Below are positions 25,641 to 33,289 of a DNA stretch of 64,000 nt, in pieces. A program made the position numbers and the translations under genes. The notes beneath the pieces are model-generated. The model was not told the origin of the DNA. It made no database searches and saw only the letters and a program-made list of their open reading frames with translations. How positions within the stretch are numbered: position 1 is the first letter of the stretch; each line of letters starts with the position of its first letter. Source of the DNA: Pseudofrankia sp. DC12 (GTDB lineage: Bacteria > Actinomycetota > Actinomycetes > Frankiales > Frankiaceae); assembly GCF_000966285.1 (NCBI RefSeq), contig NZ_KQ031391.1, positions 1 through 64,000 of the forward strand. Reading direction: 5' to 3'.

Positions 25641-27359
25641 GTGAAACGGGTGGTATTTGTCATGCGCAGAATCAACGGGGACCGCCGTTTCCCGTCCCTG
25701 CCCGCACGTCACGACAAGATCCGCATCCCGCTGTGGTGGGTCGTCGTCGGCATGCTCGGCCGCCTCGCCGGCCGCTGCCTGCTTGTCGTGTTGCGCCATC
25801 CGGTCGCGGTCGGCGTGCTCGTGATCCTGACGGCGTTCTACCGCCAGACCGGCGTGCTCGGCCTCGGCGCGCTGGCCGGCTTCGTCGTGCTCGTGTCGGG
25901 GGCCTGGCGGCTGGCGCATCGGGCGTCGTTTGACCGGGCGGCCTGGTGGAGCTGGGGCCGGCTGCGCCTGGTGGCGGTGTATCGGCGGAAGTGGCGGCCG
26001 GCGACGTTGCATTGCGGCCTGGCGATCCAGATCCCCGCGTCCAACGCCGAGACGGTCAGCTTCCACGAGTACTTCCCCCGTATCCGTGGCTTCCGCGCCT
26101 CGCCCGCGGTCGAGTCGCTGCGCGTCGAACTGCTCCCGGGTCAGACACCGGAGCTGTGGGCAGAGCAGGCCGAAGCGCTACGGCACGTCTACCGGGCACG
26201 GGCATGCCGGGTCCGCAGCGACCAGGTCGGATTCATCTGGCTCGACTTCTACCGCCGCGACCCCCTCGACCGGCCCGTGACCCCGGCCGATGTCGACGGA
26301 CCCGACGGACCCGACGGTCTCGACCATCTTCCGATTGGACGGCGTGAGGACGGCGGCCCGTGGCTGCTGCCCCTTCGCGGATCTCACGTCCTGGTCGCCG
26401 GGGCGACAGGGTCGGGGAAGGGCTCGGTGCTGTGGTCGCTGATCCGCGCACTCGGCCCCGCCGTCGCCACAGGTCTCGCCGAGCTATGGGTGTGCGATCC
26501 CAAAGGCGGAATGGAGATGGCCGCGGGAGCACCGCTGTTCGCCCGGTTCGCCTACGACCTGCCTGCCATCGCCGATCTCCTCGACGACGCCGTAGCCCGC
26601 ATGCAGACCCGTGCCGACGGGCTACGCGGTGTGGCCCGGCTTCACACGCCGACGGTGGGCGATCCGCTCATCGTGGTCCTGGTCGACGAGATCGCCGCCC
26701 TGACTGCCTACGTGACAGATCGCGATCTCAAGCGGCGCCTCTCGGCGTCACTGGGCCTCCTGCTGTCCCAGGGCCGCGCGCCGGGCGTTGTCGTTGTGGC
26801 TGCGGTCCAGGACCCGCGTAAGGAGACGTTGCCGTTCCGGGACCTGTTCCCGGTCCGGGTCGCGCTGCGCCTGGTGGAAGCCGAGCAAGTCGACCTCGTG
26901 CTTGGGGCCGGATCCCACGACAAGGGCGCCCGCTGCCAGGACATCCCACCGAACCTGCAAGGCACCGGCTACGTGGCCGAGGACGGCGGCGGCGACCCTG
27001 TCCGGGTCCGCGCGTCCTGGCCCGACGACGCGGAAATCCGTCGGACCATCGACCGCCACAGCGCTCCGGCGGCCGGCGCGCTGGCGGTGCTGCGCCCGGT
27101 CCCACCACGGCTGGAACTGCCCGGACCGACGATCGCACCGGAGATCGCTGACATCCTGCGTGCCCGTGGCATGGGGCATCTCCTCGGCCTCGACGGGCCG
27201 GCTCGGCGTCGGCGGCTCGCCTGGCCCTGGCGCAAGGGAGACGTACCGCGTCTCCGTCTGGGCGGGCCGGCGGGGGGCTGGGTGCCGGACACCGATCGAC
27301 CGGTCGACGGCTGGGTGCCGGATCTCACCGAGTACGGCGATCCCTGGGCCGAGAAGTGA
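25641..27359 (+). CDS. traB: TraB/FtsK-SpoIIIE-type DNA translocase
   Basis: The protein has 572 residues from GTG 25641 (ATG 25662 is an alternative). Membrane helices lie in the first ~100 residues (IPLWWVVVGMLG; AVGVLVILTAF; LGLGALAGFVVLVSG). The ATPase domain has Walker A GATGSGKGS (about residues 253-261) and Walker B LIVVLVDEIAAL (about 343-354), then the FtsK-type AAVQDPRKETLPFRDLFPVRVALRL region. A hexameric pump of this kind moves double-stranded AICE DNA between hyphae. The C-terminus, where TraB proteins recognise clt repeats, is basic. Its stop overlaps the repSA start (GTGA). Confidence 0.92.
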   Translation: MKRVVFVMRRINGDRRFPSLPARHDKIRIPLWWVVVGMLGRLAGRCLLVVLRHPVAVGVLVILTAFYRQTGVLGLGALAGFVVLVSGAWRLAHRASFDRAAWWSWGRLRLVAVYRRKWRPATLHCGLAIQIPASNAETVSFHEYFPRIRGFRASPAVESLRVELLPGQTPELWAEQAEALRHVYRARACRVRSDQVGFIWLDFYRRDPLDRPVTPADVDGPDGPDGLDHLPIGRREDGGPWLLPLRGSHVLVAGATGSGKGSVLWSLIRALGPAVATGLAELWVCDPKGGMEMAAGAPLFARFAYDLPAIADLLDDAVARMQTRADGLRGVARLHTPTVGDPLIVVLVDEIAALTAYVTDRDLKRRLSASLGLLLSQGRAPGVVVVAAVQDPRKETLPFRDLFPVRVALRLVEAEQVDLVLGAGSHDKGARCQDIPPNLQGTGYVAEDGGGDPVRVRASWPDDAEIRRTIDRHSAPAAGALAVLRPVPPRLELPGPTIAPEIADILRARGMGHLLGLDGPARRRRLAWPWRKGDVPRLRLGGPAGGWVPDTDRPVDGWVPDLTEYGDPWAEK

Positions 27360-29116
27360 CCGGCCCGGACCAGGACGACGCCGACCCCGGACCCGCCGCC
27401 ACGGGAGCGGGCGAGGAACCGCGGCCCGGATCTCGGGCGGCCCGGATGCGGATGCCCTTGGCGCGTCAGGTTGTGGAGGCGGTCGCGGTCGAGGAGGGCG
27501 TGTGCGTGCGGCCGGTCGCGTTGCGCCGCGTCGACCTCGACACCGGCGAAACCGCCATCGTTCCCGCACCGTGCGGCGCGACGCTGGCCTCGAAATGCCC
27601 GCCCTGCGCGGAACGGGCTCGTCGGCTGCGGATGGCGCAATGCAAGACCGGCTGGCATCTCGACGACGAACCCTTGCCCCCGCCGGACCCGCCCGACGAC
27701 GAGGCCAAACAACTCGGCCGGCTACGCGCTGACCTCGAAGCGATCCGCACCGAAGCCGAAAAGACCGGCGACACGGCCGGGGTCGCTGATGCCGACGAGA
27801 TGATCGGACAAGTCGACGAGCACCTGGCCGACCTCGGCGTCCGTGGGAAGGCTGCGCCGGACGATCGGGAACGACCTCGGCGGACGCGTTCGACTCGGCG
27901 GCGTCAGGACGCTCCGGATCTGCCTCGGCTGCCTGTCGACAAGCGGACGATCGGGCGGACCTTCACCGCGCCGGATGGCACGGCCTGGCGGCCGTCGATG
28001 TTCCTCACGCTGACCTGTGACACCTACGGCCGCGTGTTCGCGGACGGCACGCCGATGGACCCGGACACCTACGACTACGGGCGGGCTGCGCGGGATGCGA
28101 TCCACTTCCCGAAGCTCGTCGACCGGTTCTGGCAGAACCTGCGGCGCGCGGTCGGCTGGGAGGTGCAGTACTTCGCGGCCCTGGAACCGCAGCGGCGGCT
28201 CGCTCCGCATCTGCATGCCGCGTTCCGCGGAACGGTCCCGCGCGTACTACTTCGGCAGGTCGCGGCCGCGACCTATCACCAGGTCTGGTGGCCACCCACC
28301 GATCGACCCATCTACCCGGCCGCAGGTCCAGGGCTACCCGCCTGGGACGAGCAGACCGGCGGCTACGTCGACCCGACGACCGGCGCCGAGCTGGTCTCGT
28401 GGGAAGAGGCGCTCGACGCGATCGGACCGGATGACGAACCGGCGCACGTCGTGCGGTTCGGGCCGCAGATCCGCGCGGACGGCGTCACCTCGAACAGCGA
28501 CACCGCCGGCCGGCTGATCGGCTACCTGACCAAGTACCTCACCAAGTCACTCGATGGCTGTCACGCCATTACGACCGACCGGCAACGCGCCCACGTCGAC
28601 CGCCTGGCCGCGACGCTGCGGCACGAGCCGTGCTCGCCGAGCTGCGCCAACTGGCTGCTGCACGGCATCGCCCCGAAGAACGCCCGGCCCGGCCTCGTAC
28701 CCGGCCGGTGCAAAGGCAAGGCGCACAGGCGGGAGACGCTCGGGTTCGGCGGCCGGCGCGTCCTGGTCTCCCGCAAATGGTCCGGCAAGACCCTCGGCGA
28801 CCACAGAGCCGACCGCGTCGACTTCGTCCGCGAACAGTTGCAAGCACTCGGCAAGCACGCCGACCCGAACAGCCCAGCGGCGCGAGCGGCCGACGAGACC
28901 CGGGCCGACGCGCGGCGTGTCGCCTGGGAGCTGGTCCGTCCCGGCGACCCGGACGCGCCGCGGCGCGAGCACCTGATCCTGCACGCCGTCGCCGAGCGGC
29001 AACGCTGGCGGACCCAACTCGCCGATCCCGCGGCCACCGGACCGCCACCAGGCGGCCCGCCCGACGAGGCTCGATCCTCCGATCCGCTGCACGCTCGTAC
29101 CGAGGAGGGACCGTGA
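27356..29116 (+). CDS. repSA: RepSA-like rolling-circle replication initiator
   Basis: The protein has 586 residues, coupled to traB by a GTGA overlap. The N-terminal third has a Cys cluster (APCGATLASKCPPC, then MAQCKTGWH) like the zinc-binding region of RepSA proteins. The catalytic part has an MFLTLTCDTYG strand, the HLH metal-binding motif in LAPHLHAAFRG (about residues 284-292) and GYLTKYLTKSL (about 389) with the likely nicking region. A second Cys pair (CSPSCANWLLHG) follows. RepSA nicks the double-strand origin of the excised element; in pSAM2 the origin is near or inside the gene. The next gene, xis, overlaps its stop. Confidence 0.9.
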   Translation: MTGPDQDDADPGPAATGAGEEPRPGSRAARMRMPLARQVVEAVAVEEGVCVRPVALRRVDLDTGETAIVPAPCGATLASKCPPCAERARRLRMAQCKTGWHLDDEPLPPPDPPDDEAKQLGRLRADLEAIRTEAEKTGDTAGVADADEMIGQVDEHLADLGVRGKAAPDDRERPRRTRSTRRRQDAPDLPRLPVDKRTIGRTFTAPDGTAWRPSMFLTLTCDTYGRVFADGTPMDPDTYDYGRAARDAIHFPKLVDRFWQNLRRAVGWEVQYFAALEPQRRLAPHLHAAFRGTVPRVLLRQVAAATYHQVWWPPTDRPIYPAAGPGLPAWDEQTGGYVDPTTGAELVSWEEALDAIGPDDEPAHVVRFGPQIRADGVTSNSDTAGRLIGYLTKYLTKSLDGCHAITTDRQRAHVDRLAATLRHEPCSPSCANWLLHGIAPKNARPGLVPGRCKGKAHRRETLGFGGRRVLVSRKWSGKTLGDHRADRVDFVREQLQALGKHADPNSPAARAADETRADARRVAWELVRPGDPDAPRREHLILHAVAERQRWRTQLADPAATGPPPGGPPDEARSSDPLHARTEEGP

Positions 29117-29304
29117 CCAAGCTCCTTCTGACCCCGGCAGAGGCGGCCGACCAACTCGGCCTCGGCCGCTCCACCGTCTACGAACTCATGGCCGCCGGCG
29201 AGCTGGAATCGCTGTGCATCGGACGGGCGCGGCGCATCCCCTGCGATGCACTGGCCGCCTACATCGAACGCCTACGCGGCCAGCAGAACGGCTCGGCCGC
29301 ATGA
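29113..29304 (+). CDS. xis: excisionase
   Basis: The protein has 63 residues from GTG 29113, overlapping the repSA stop (GTGA), with GAGGAGGGA five bases upstream. The sequence is a MerR-type winged HTH typical of AICE excisionases: LLTPAEAADQLGLGRSTVYELMAAGELESLCIG and ARRIPCDALAAYIERL. Xis bends attL and attR so that Int excises the element. Unusually for pSAM2-like elements, xis and int are not adjacent: about 1.4 kb with a minus-strand HTH gene and two small genes lies between them. Confidence 0.93.
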   Translation: MTKLLLTPAEAADQLGLGRSTVYELMAAGELESLCIGRARRIPCDALAAYIERLRGQQNGSAA

Positions 29305-29378
29305 GACCCGAAGCGCTACAGCAGACGCGCGGGCCTCCTGCCCCGGGACAGGGGCGGCGCCGGTTAATCAAGTGCTGC

Positions 29379-29738
29379 TCAGGCCAACGGGTCGTAGTCG
29401 CCGGCAAGCCATCGCAGAAACCTGCGCGGACGGTCGATGGAGGTCTGAACCGCGGTCGACGATTTCCCGCCGGTCAGCAGAAGTTGCTCGTACCGAGCAA
29501 GCGCCTGGTGCAGGTCGTCAAGGGTCCATCGCTCAGCTTGATCCTTAGCTGGCCTCGGCGCCTTGCGGGCGGCGTTCCATCGCTCGACGTCCTCGGCGCT
29601 CCACACCTTCCCCATGCTCAGCACCGCCACGGGCTCGGGAAACGCGGAGTCGTCGCGAAGGATCTGATGGACCCGCGACGGGCTCACGTCTAGGAGCTGC
29701 GCGATCTCCGCGGCGCCCATGAGTTTGATCGTCGGCAT
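29379..29738 (-). CDS. HTH regulator, AlpA/MerR-like N-terminus
   Basis: The protein has 119 residues. The N-terminal winged helix (MGAAEIAQLLDVSPSRVHQILRD, then KVWSAEDVERW) resembles AlpA/excisionase-type DNA-binding domains. The C-terminal half is an unknown helical segment ending in RRFLRWLAGDYDPLA. It is divergent from the gene at 29861, and the 122-bp gap has a consensus promoter overlapped by a perfect dyad, so autoregulation and control of the 29861 gene are likely. Confidence 0.8.
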   Translation of the reverse strand: MPTIKLMGAAEIAQLLDVSPSRVHQILRDDSAFPEPVAVLSMGKVWSAEDVERWNAARKAPRPAKDQAERWTLDDLHQALARYEQLLLTGGKSSTAVQTSIDRPRRFLRWLAGDYDPLA

Positions 29739-29752
29739 GGTCGGATCATAGC

Positions 29753-29781
29753 TTGACGAGCCAGTAGCTAATGGCTACTGT
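29753..29781 (+). promoter_or_regulatory. promoter with overlapping operator dyad
   Basis: TTGACG (29753-29758) and TACTGT (29776-29781) are separated by 17 bp. The perfect dyad CAGTAGC-taatg-GCTACTG (29762-29780) covers spacer and -10. It drives the gene at 29861 and would be blocked by a protein bound to the dyad, most simply the divergent HTH protein. Confidence 0.7.
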
Positions 29782-29796
29782 AGGCGTTAGCGGCCC

Positions 29797-29820
29797 CGGC
29801 GGGTGCTGTAACACCCGCCG
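29797..29820 (+). promoter_or_regulatory. hairpin in the 5' leader of the 29861 gene
   Basis: Perfect 9-bp arms CGGCGGGTG / CACCCGCCG with a 6-nt loop lie 15-40 nt downstream of the promoter, before the ribosome binding site. It could be an operator or an mRNA-stabilising hairpin. Confidence 0.55.
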
Positions 29821-29860
29821 AGACCTAGATCCCAGTCCTGACGACACAGGAGCGAGACCT

Positions 29861-30157
29861 ATGGACATCTTCTCGTCTGGCGGCTTCGGCGCGTGGCGCA
29901 CCCCCGGCGGCAACTCGCCGCTCGTCGCGGTGCACGCGACGGCCACCGGCCATGAGCTGACGATCCGCCCCGGCGCCGACATCGGCGACCTGGCCGCGAT
30001 CCTCGCGGACCTTCCGGCCGACGCCTTCTTTACCGAGCACTTCGGCGACGTCGACGCGGTCCTGGTCTTCCGCAACGTGCCCGAAGACCCCGCACTCGTC
30101 CGGGCCGGCGCGACCCCGCCCGCGGAACCGGCAGCGGCGAGCATCGCCCGCCCGTAG
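29861..30157 (+). CDS. AICE accessory protein with FGDVD motif, short form
   Basis: The protein has 98 residues from ATG 29861, with AGGAGCGAG upstream. The region LTIRPGADIGDLAAILADLPADAFFTEHFGDVDAVLVFR matches the middle of the AICE protein at 23602. It consists essentially of that domain plus a short Ala/Pro tail, so the domain can stand alone. It has its own regulated promoter. The function is unknown; two copies on one element suggest a role in AICE maintenance or transfer rather than simple cargo. Confidence 0.7.
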   Translation: MDIFSSGGFGAWRTPGGNSPLVAVHATATGHELTIRPGADIGDLAAILADLPADAFFTEHFGDVDAVLVFRNVPEDPALVRAGATPPAEPAAASIARP

Positions 30158-30189
30158 CGGTATCTCTGCCTGCTCCACCCCCATTTTTC

Positions 30190-30331
30190 TTCCGTTCCTC
30201 TGGTGGCGTTCCAAGCCGTCGGGGAGTCGGACGTGTCCAGGGTCGACCGAAGGTCGATCGCGCAAGCGACGCGATAGCGCCCTGGACGCGGCCGGCTCCC
30301 CGACGGACCCTCCCACGCCAGAGAAACGGAA
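30190..30331. other. large cruciform-like structured element
   Basis: Two arms of about 52 nt (30190-30242 and 30280-30331) are imperfectly complementary, with long exact parts: TTCCGTT, CTCTGG, CCGTCGGGGAG and GTCCAGGG all recur in reverse complement. The 37-nt apex folds into two further hairpins (TCGACC-gaa-GGTCGA and TCGCG / CGCGA). The result is a long stem with a forked tip. No gene lies in it. Candidates are a single- or double-strand replication origin, a transfer site, or a structured leader controlling the downstream 30414-int operon. Confidence 0.75.
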
Positions 30332-30413
30332 CCCCGAACCTGCGCCCGGCAGCGACAGCCGCACCCGGCGCCATTCTGTTCCGCTCTCTTCCGGCAAGGA
30401 GCCCTGATCCGTC

Positions 30414-30677
30414 ATGCCCGAAAACAGCGCCAACCCTCCGGCCAGCGACTCGGCGTACTACCGCTCCACCCCGGCCGAGCTGGCCAGAGCACACGCCGAA
30501 ATGGCCAGCTACTCGGCCGATCAGCGCTACGTCTACGCCTGCGGCGCCCTGCGCTACGTCGCCCAAGAAGTGGCCACAGCACGCGTCGACACAGCCACCG
30601 TCGCCGCTGCCCGCTACGCACTCGCCCTCGCCCAAGCAGCCCGCGAAACCCCCATCGACCGGACGGAGGCCATCTGA
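30414..30677 (+). CDS. small AICE protein coupled to the integrase
   Basis: The protein has 87 residues, with AAGGAG 11 bases before the ATG. It is soluble, mostly helical and Ala-rich (ELARAHAEMASYSADQRYVYACGALRYVAQEVATARVD ...). Its stop and the integrase ATG share one base (TGATG), so the pair is co-translated. I do not recognise the family; small ORFs in this position are common in AICEs. Confidence 0.7.
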   Translation: MPENSANPPASDSAYYRSTPAELARAHAEMASYSADQRYVYACGALRYVAQEVATARVDTATVAAARYALALAQAARETPIDRTEAI

Positions 30678-31972
30678 TGCCCGCGCGCAAGGGCCGCCGT
30701 GGCGCTGGCGAGGGCGCGATCTACAAGGACGCCACCGGCCGCTGGCGCGCCGTTGTCGACCTCGGCTGGAAGAACGGCAAGCGGCAACGGAAGTACCTTT
30801 CCGGCCAGACCCGCGCCGAGGTCGCCGAGAAGCTCCGGAAGGTACGGCGGCAGCAAGAGGACGGCGTGGTCGTCGTGGTGACGTCCGGCAAGAAGCCGTT
30901 GACGGTCGACCAGTGGCTCACGTTCTGGGTTGGGCACATCGCCCCGGCGCGCGTCCGGCCCTCCACGCTCGACGGGTACCGCAGCAAGGTCAATCATCGG
31001 ATCATTCCGGCGCTGGGCGGCTACAAGCTCGAAGCGCTCCAGCCGGAGAACGTCGAAGCCTGGCGAGACGAGCTGCTCGCCGAGGGCCTCGCTCCGGCGA
31101 CCGTTCGGCAGTGCTTCCGCATTCTCAGTCGGGCGCTCAAGGTCGCGGTGCAGCGCGGAAAGGTCGCCCGGAACGTCTGCGCGCTCGTCGATGCGCCGTC
31201 GGTGGAACGCGACGAAATCCAGGCGCTGACGGCAGGGCAGGCCCGTCAAATCCTCAAGGTCGCGGCCGACGACTTCAACCCGGCCCGGTGGTCGGTCGCG
31301 CTTTCGCTGGGACTGCGTCAGGGCGAAGCGCTCGGCTTGGCCTGGGACGCGGTCGACCTCGTCCGCGGAACCCTCGCGGTCCGGCAAGCCCTCCAGCGCC
31401 GACCCTGGCGGCACGGATGCGGCGAGACGCCGTGCGGGAAGAAGCGTGCGGGAAGCTGCCCGGCCCGCGTCGGCGGGGGCTTGGTCCTCGTCGCGCCCAA
31501 GAGTCGCGCGGGCCGACGCACGATCACGCTACCGAAGCCCCTTATCCGCGCGCTGCGCGCCCAGCGCGACCGACAGCAGAAAGCCGCGGAGCAGGCCGGC
31601 GACCTGTGGAAGAACGAAGGAAACCTCGTCTTCACTCAACCAAACGGCCGTCCCATCGATCCGGCCCGCGACTGGGCCACCTGGAAACGCCTGCTCGAAC
31701 TGGCCGGCGTTCCGCACGCCCGGCTGCACGACGCCCGGCACACCGCGGCCACGCTGCTCCTGGCCCAGGGAACCCCGGCCCGCGTCGCCATGGAGATCCT
31801 CGGCCACTCCCAGATCAGCCTGACCCTCGACACCTACAGCCACGTCGTCCCCGAACTGCAACGCGACGCGGCCGACCGCATCGGCTCGGCTCTCTGGGGA
31901 GACGACACGGGCGAGCGTGACAAGAACGACGAACCGGTCGGCGACGACGACCAGGACGAGCAGAGGTCCTGA
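30677..31972 (+). CDS. int: tyrosine integrase of the AICE
   Basis: The protein has 431 residues. The N-terminal AP2-like domain (AIYKDATGRWRAVVDLG) and the core-binding domain (about 75-170) precede the catalytic domain with R214 (LGLRQGEA), K275 (APKSRAGRR), H351 and R354 (HDARH), H377 (LGHS) and the nucleophile Y387 (LDTYSHV). A Cys-containing insert (C248, C253, C261) near the catalytic Lys is typical of AICE integrases. The gene points to the tRNA-Met gene 740 bp downstream, which carries attB. The complete catalytic set suggests a functional enzyme. Confidence 0.95.
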   Translation: MPARKGRRGAGEGAIYKDATGRWRAVVDLGWKNGKRQRKYLSGQTRAEVAEKLRKVRRQQEDGVVVVVTSGKKPLTVDQWLTFWVGHIAPARVRPSTLDGYRSKVNHRIIPALGGYKLEALQPENVEAWRDELLAEGLAPATVRQCFRILSRALKVAVQRGKVARNVCALVDAPSVERDEIQALTAGQARQILKVAADDFNPARWSVALSLGLRQGEALGLAWDAVDLVRGTLAVRQALQRRPWRHGCGETPCGKKRAGSCPARVGGGLVLVAPKSRAGRRTITLPKPLIRALRAQRDRQQKAAEQAGDLWKNEGNLVFTQPNGRPIDPARDWATWKRLLELAGVPHARLHDARHTAATLLLAQGTPARVAMEILGHSQISLTLDTYSHVVPELQRDAADRIGSALWGDDTGERDKNDEPVGDDDQDEQRS

Positions 31973-32087
31973 ATCCGGGCTGCTCGTTGGGGCTGGACTG
32001 CGCGGTGCCAGCAGTCCCTGACCGTGACGTCGGCCGCCCCGGCAGGCACGGATGCCTGATCGGGTTAGGACGTGAAATGGTCGATCG

Positions 32088-32570
32088 GTGACGCTTCGCA
32101 TGATGGTCGACCGTGACTCCCTCACGCTCGACCGGATCTCGCCGCTCTTCGTCGGCGGCAGAGTCTGGCTCCAGGCGGGGAACACGGCCTTCCCCTGTCA
32201 GGGCTGGACAGACGAACCGCTCTCGGTCATCGGTTCGATGGGCACCGCCATCGACCGCATCCGCACGGGCGAGGAAGAGGAATGGGACTTCTACTTCTTC
32301 GATGGCTCCTACTTCGTCAAGCTGCTGCCTGATACCGCGGAGGCTGGCTCCGCGCCGATCGTCCGGGTCGTGGGACTCGACGACCACGACGAGGACAACC
32401 CCGTCGTCGGGGTGGACGTCCGGGTCCCGTTGCTCGACCTTGAGAACGCATTCGTCCAAGCTGTCCGGACGCTGCGGGACTGGGCCGATAGCACCGGCTC
32501 TCCTGAGCTCATCGCAGCCGTCGCTCGCACAGGCTCGCCGCTGGACGGATGGGGATCGGACGTCGGATGA
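32088..32570 (+). CDS. unrecognised acidic protein between int and attR, immunity-like
   Basis: This encodes up to 160 residues from GTG 32088; ATG 32100 or 32103 are possible and none has a clear ribosome binding site. It is acidic and aromatic-rich, with the pattern TAFPCQGWTDEPLSVIGS ... EWDFYFFDGSYFVKLL, which I associate with a family of small actinobacterial proteins of unknown function. Size and acidity resemble cytoplasmic immunity proteins, but no toxin is next to it. It lies inside the AICE, the last gene before attR, a usual place for recently acquired cargo. Confidence 0.6.
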   Translation: MTLRMMVDRDSLTLDRISPLFVGGRVWLQAGNTAFPCQGWTDEPLSVIGSMGTAIDRIRTGEEEEWDFYFFDGSYFVKLLPDTAEAGSAPIVRVVGLDDHDEDNPVVGVDVRVPLLDLENAFVQAVRTLRDWADSTGSPELIAAVARTGSPLDGWGSDVG

Positions 32571-32624
32571 CCGCATGGAGCTGACCACGATCACACGGCA
32601 TCCGGGCGGCCGCATCCGCGCGGG

Positions 32625-32645
32625 TGGCTGCCAGCGTGGCTGCCA
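32625..32645 (+). repeat. paired TGGCTGCCA sites next to attR
   Basis: TGGCTGCCA occurs at 32625-32633 and 32637-32645, with the same 12-bp register as beside attL. It ends 69 bp before the core. Likely arm-type sites for Int/Xis. Confidence 0.7.
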
Positions 32646-32714
32646 GAAACGATCAAAGGTCGCCGTCCCTGATCCACTCGGGGGCGGCGACCTGCAAAAA
32701 CTACATAGCGTGAC

Positions 32715-32758
32715 TGTGGGGCGGGTGGGGCTCGAACCCACGACCGGAGGATTATGAG
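32715..32758 (-). repeat. attR: attR core within tRNA-Met
   Basis: Exact copy of the 44-bp sequence at 19490-19533. It comprises the anticodon loop through the 3' end of the tRNA-Met gene plus two downstream bases. Confidence 0.92.
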
Positions 32759-32790
32759 TCCCCTGCTCTGACCGGCTGAGCTACCGCCCC
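32717..32790 (-). tRNA. tRNA-Met (CAT)
   Basis: A 74-nt cloverleaf is complete: acceptor GGGGCGG / CCGCCCC with discriminator A, D-arm GCTC / GAGC, anticodon arm GGGGA-CTCATAA-TCCTC (anticodon CAT), T-arm GTGGG-TTCGAGC-CCCAC. The normal Watson-Crick acceptor top (G1-C72) means it is not a typical initiator; it is an elongator Met (or a CAT tRNA modified to read AUA). CCA is not encoded. The 3' half was regenerated by AICE integration. Confidence 0.93.
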
Positions 32791-33289
32791 GGGCTGACGC
32801 AGTCTACCGGCTGCGGTCGACTGGGGACGTAGGCGCCTGCGCTGTAGGCACATCCGTCTCGCGACGCGGACCGTTGGTGGTGCCAATGAACGCCCTGTGT
32901 CGCGCTGTGTCGGCCTTTTGGCCTCAGACTGGCCACACGCGGTTGCTCACGCTCCGTGGAGCCGGTTCGTACGGCCTCGAGGGCGTGCCGGCGCCCTGAT
33001 CGGTACCGCCCAGGGCGCTGACTTCGTCGACATCTACTCCTAACGGGGCTCCGCCCCAGCCCGACGAGGCATGCGCGCTGGTTCCGGACCGAGGGCAGGC
33101 TCACGCAGGGACCTGCGATCTGCCGGCCGATCGCCGCCATCCGCTACGCCTAGTGATGATGACCAAAGCTTATCGCCGAAACTGCTGGTCAGGTGCGCTT
33201 GCGTCGCGCGCCGTGGAGCGGATGTTCGTCACGCTACGTCAATTTGACTCGATCTTCACGGCTTTCGCCGACCAAGCCTTCTAGGCGCT
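32791..33289. other. degenerate region right of tRNA-Met
   Basis: No intact gene is visible. Short frames on both strands stop often and match nothing I recognise. The sequence continues on the right into a truncated ABC-transporter binding protein, so this is probably decayed chromosomal DNA. Confidence 0.35.

Larger units (their letters stand above)
19490..32758. mobile_element. actinomycete integrative and conjugative element (AICE) in tRNA-Met
   Basis: The 13.3-kb segment is bounded by 44-bp identical direct repeats (19490-19533 and 32715-32758); the right copy is the 3' half of an intact tRNA-Met. It contains the pSAM2-type gene set in order on the plus strand: pra-like activator, traB/ftsK, repSA, xis and int next to the tRNA. 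Such elements excise, replicate by rolling circle and transfer as double-stranded DNA through a single FtsK-like translocase. Regulators sit on the minus strand. Cargo is a TIR gene, a PhzF-like gene and an immunity-like gene. All core genes look intact, so it may still be mobile. Confidence 0.92.
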
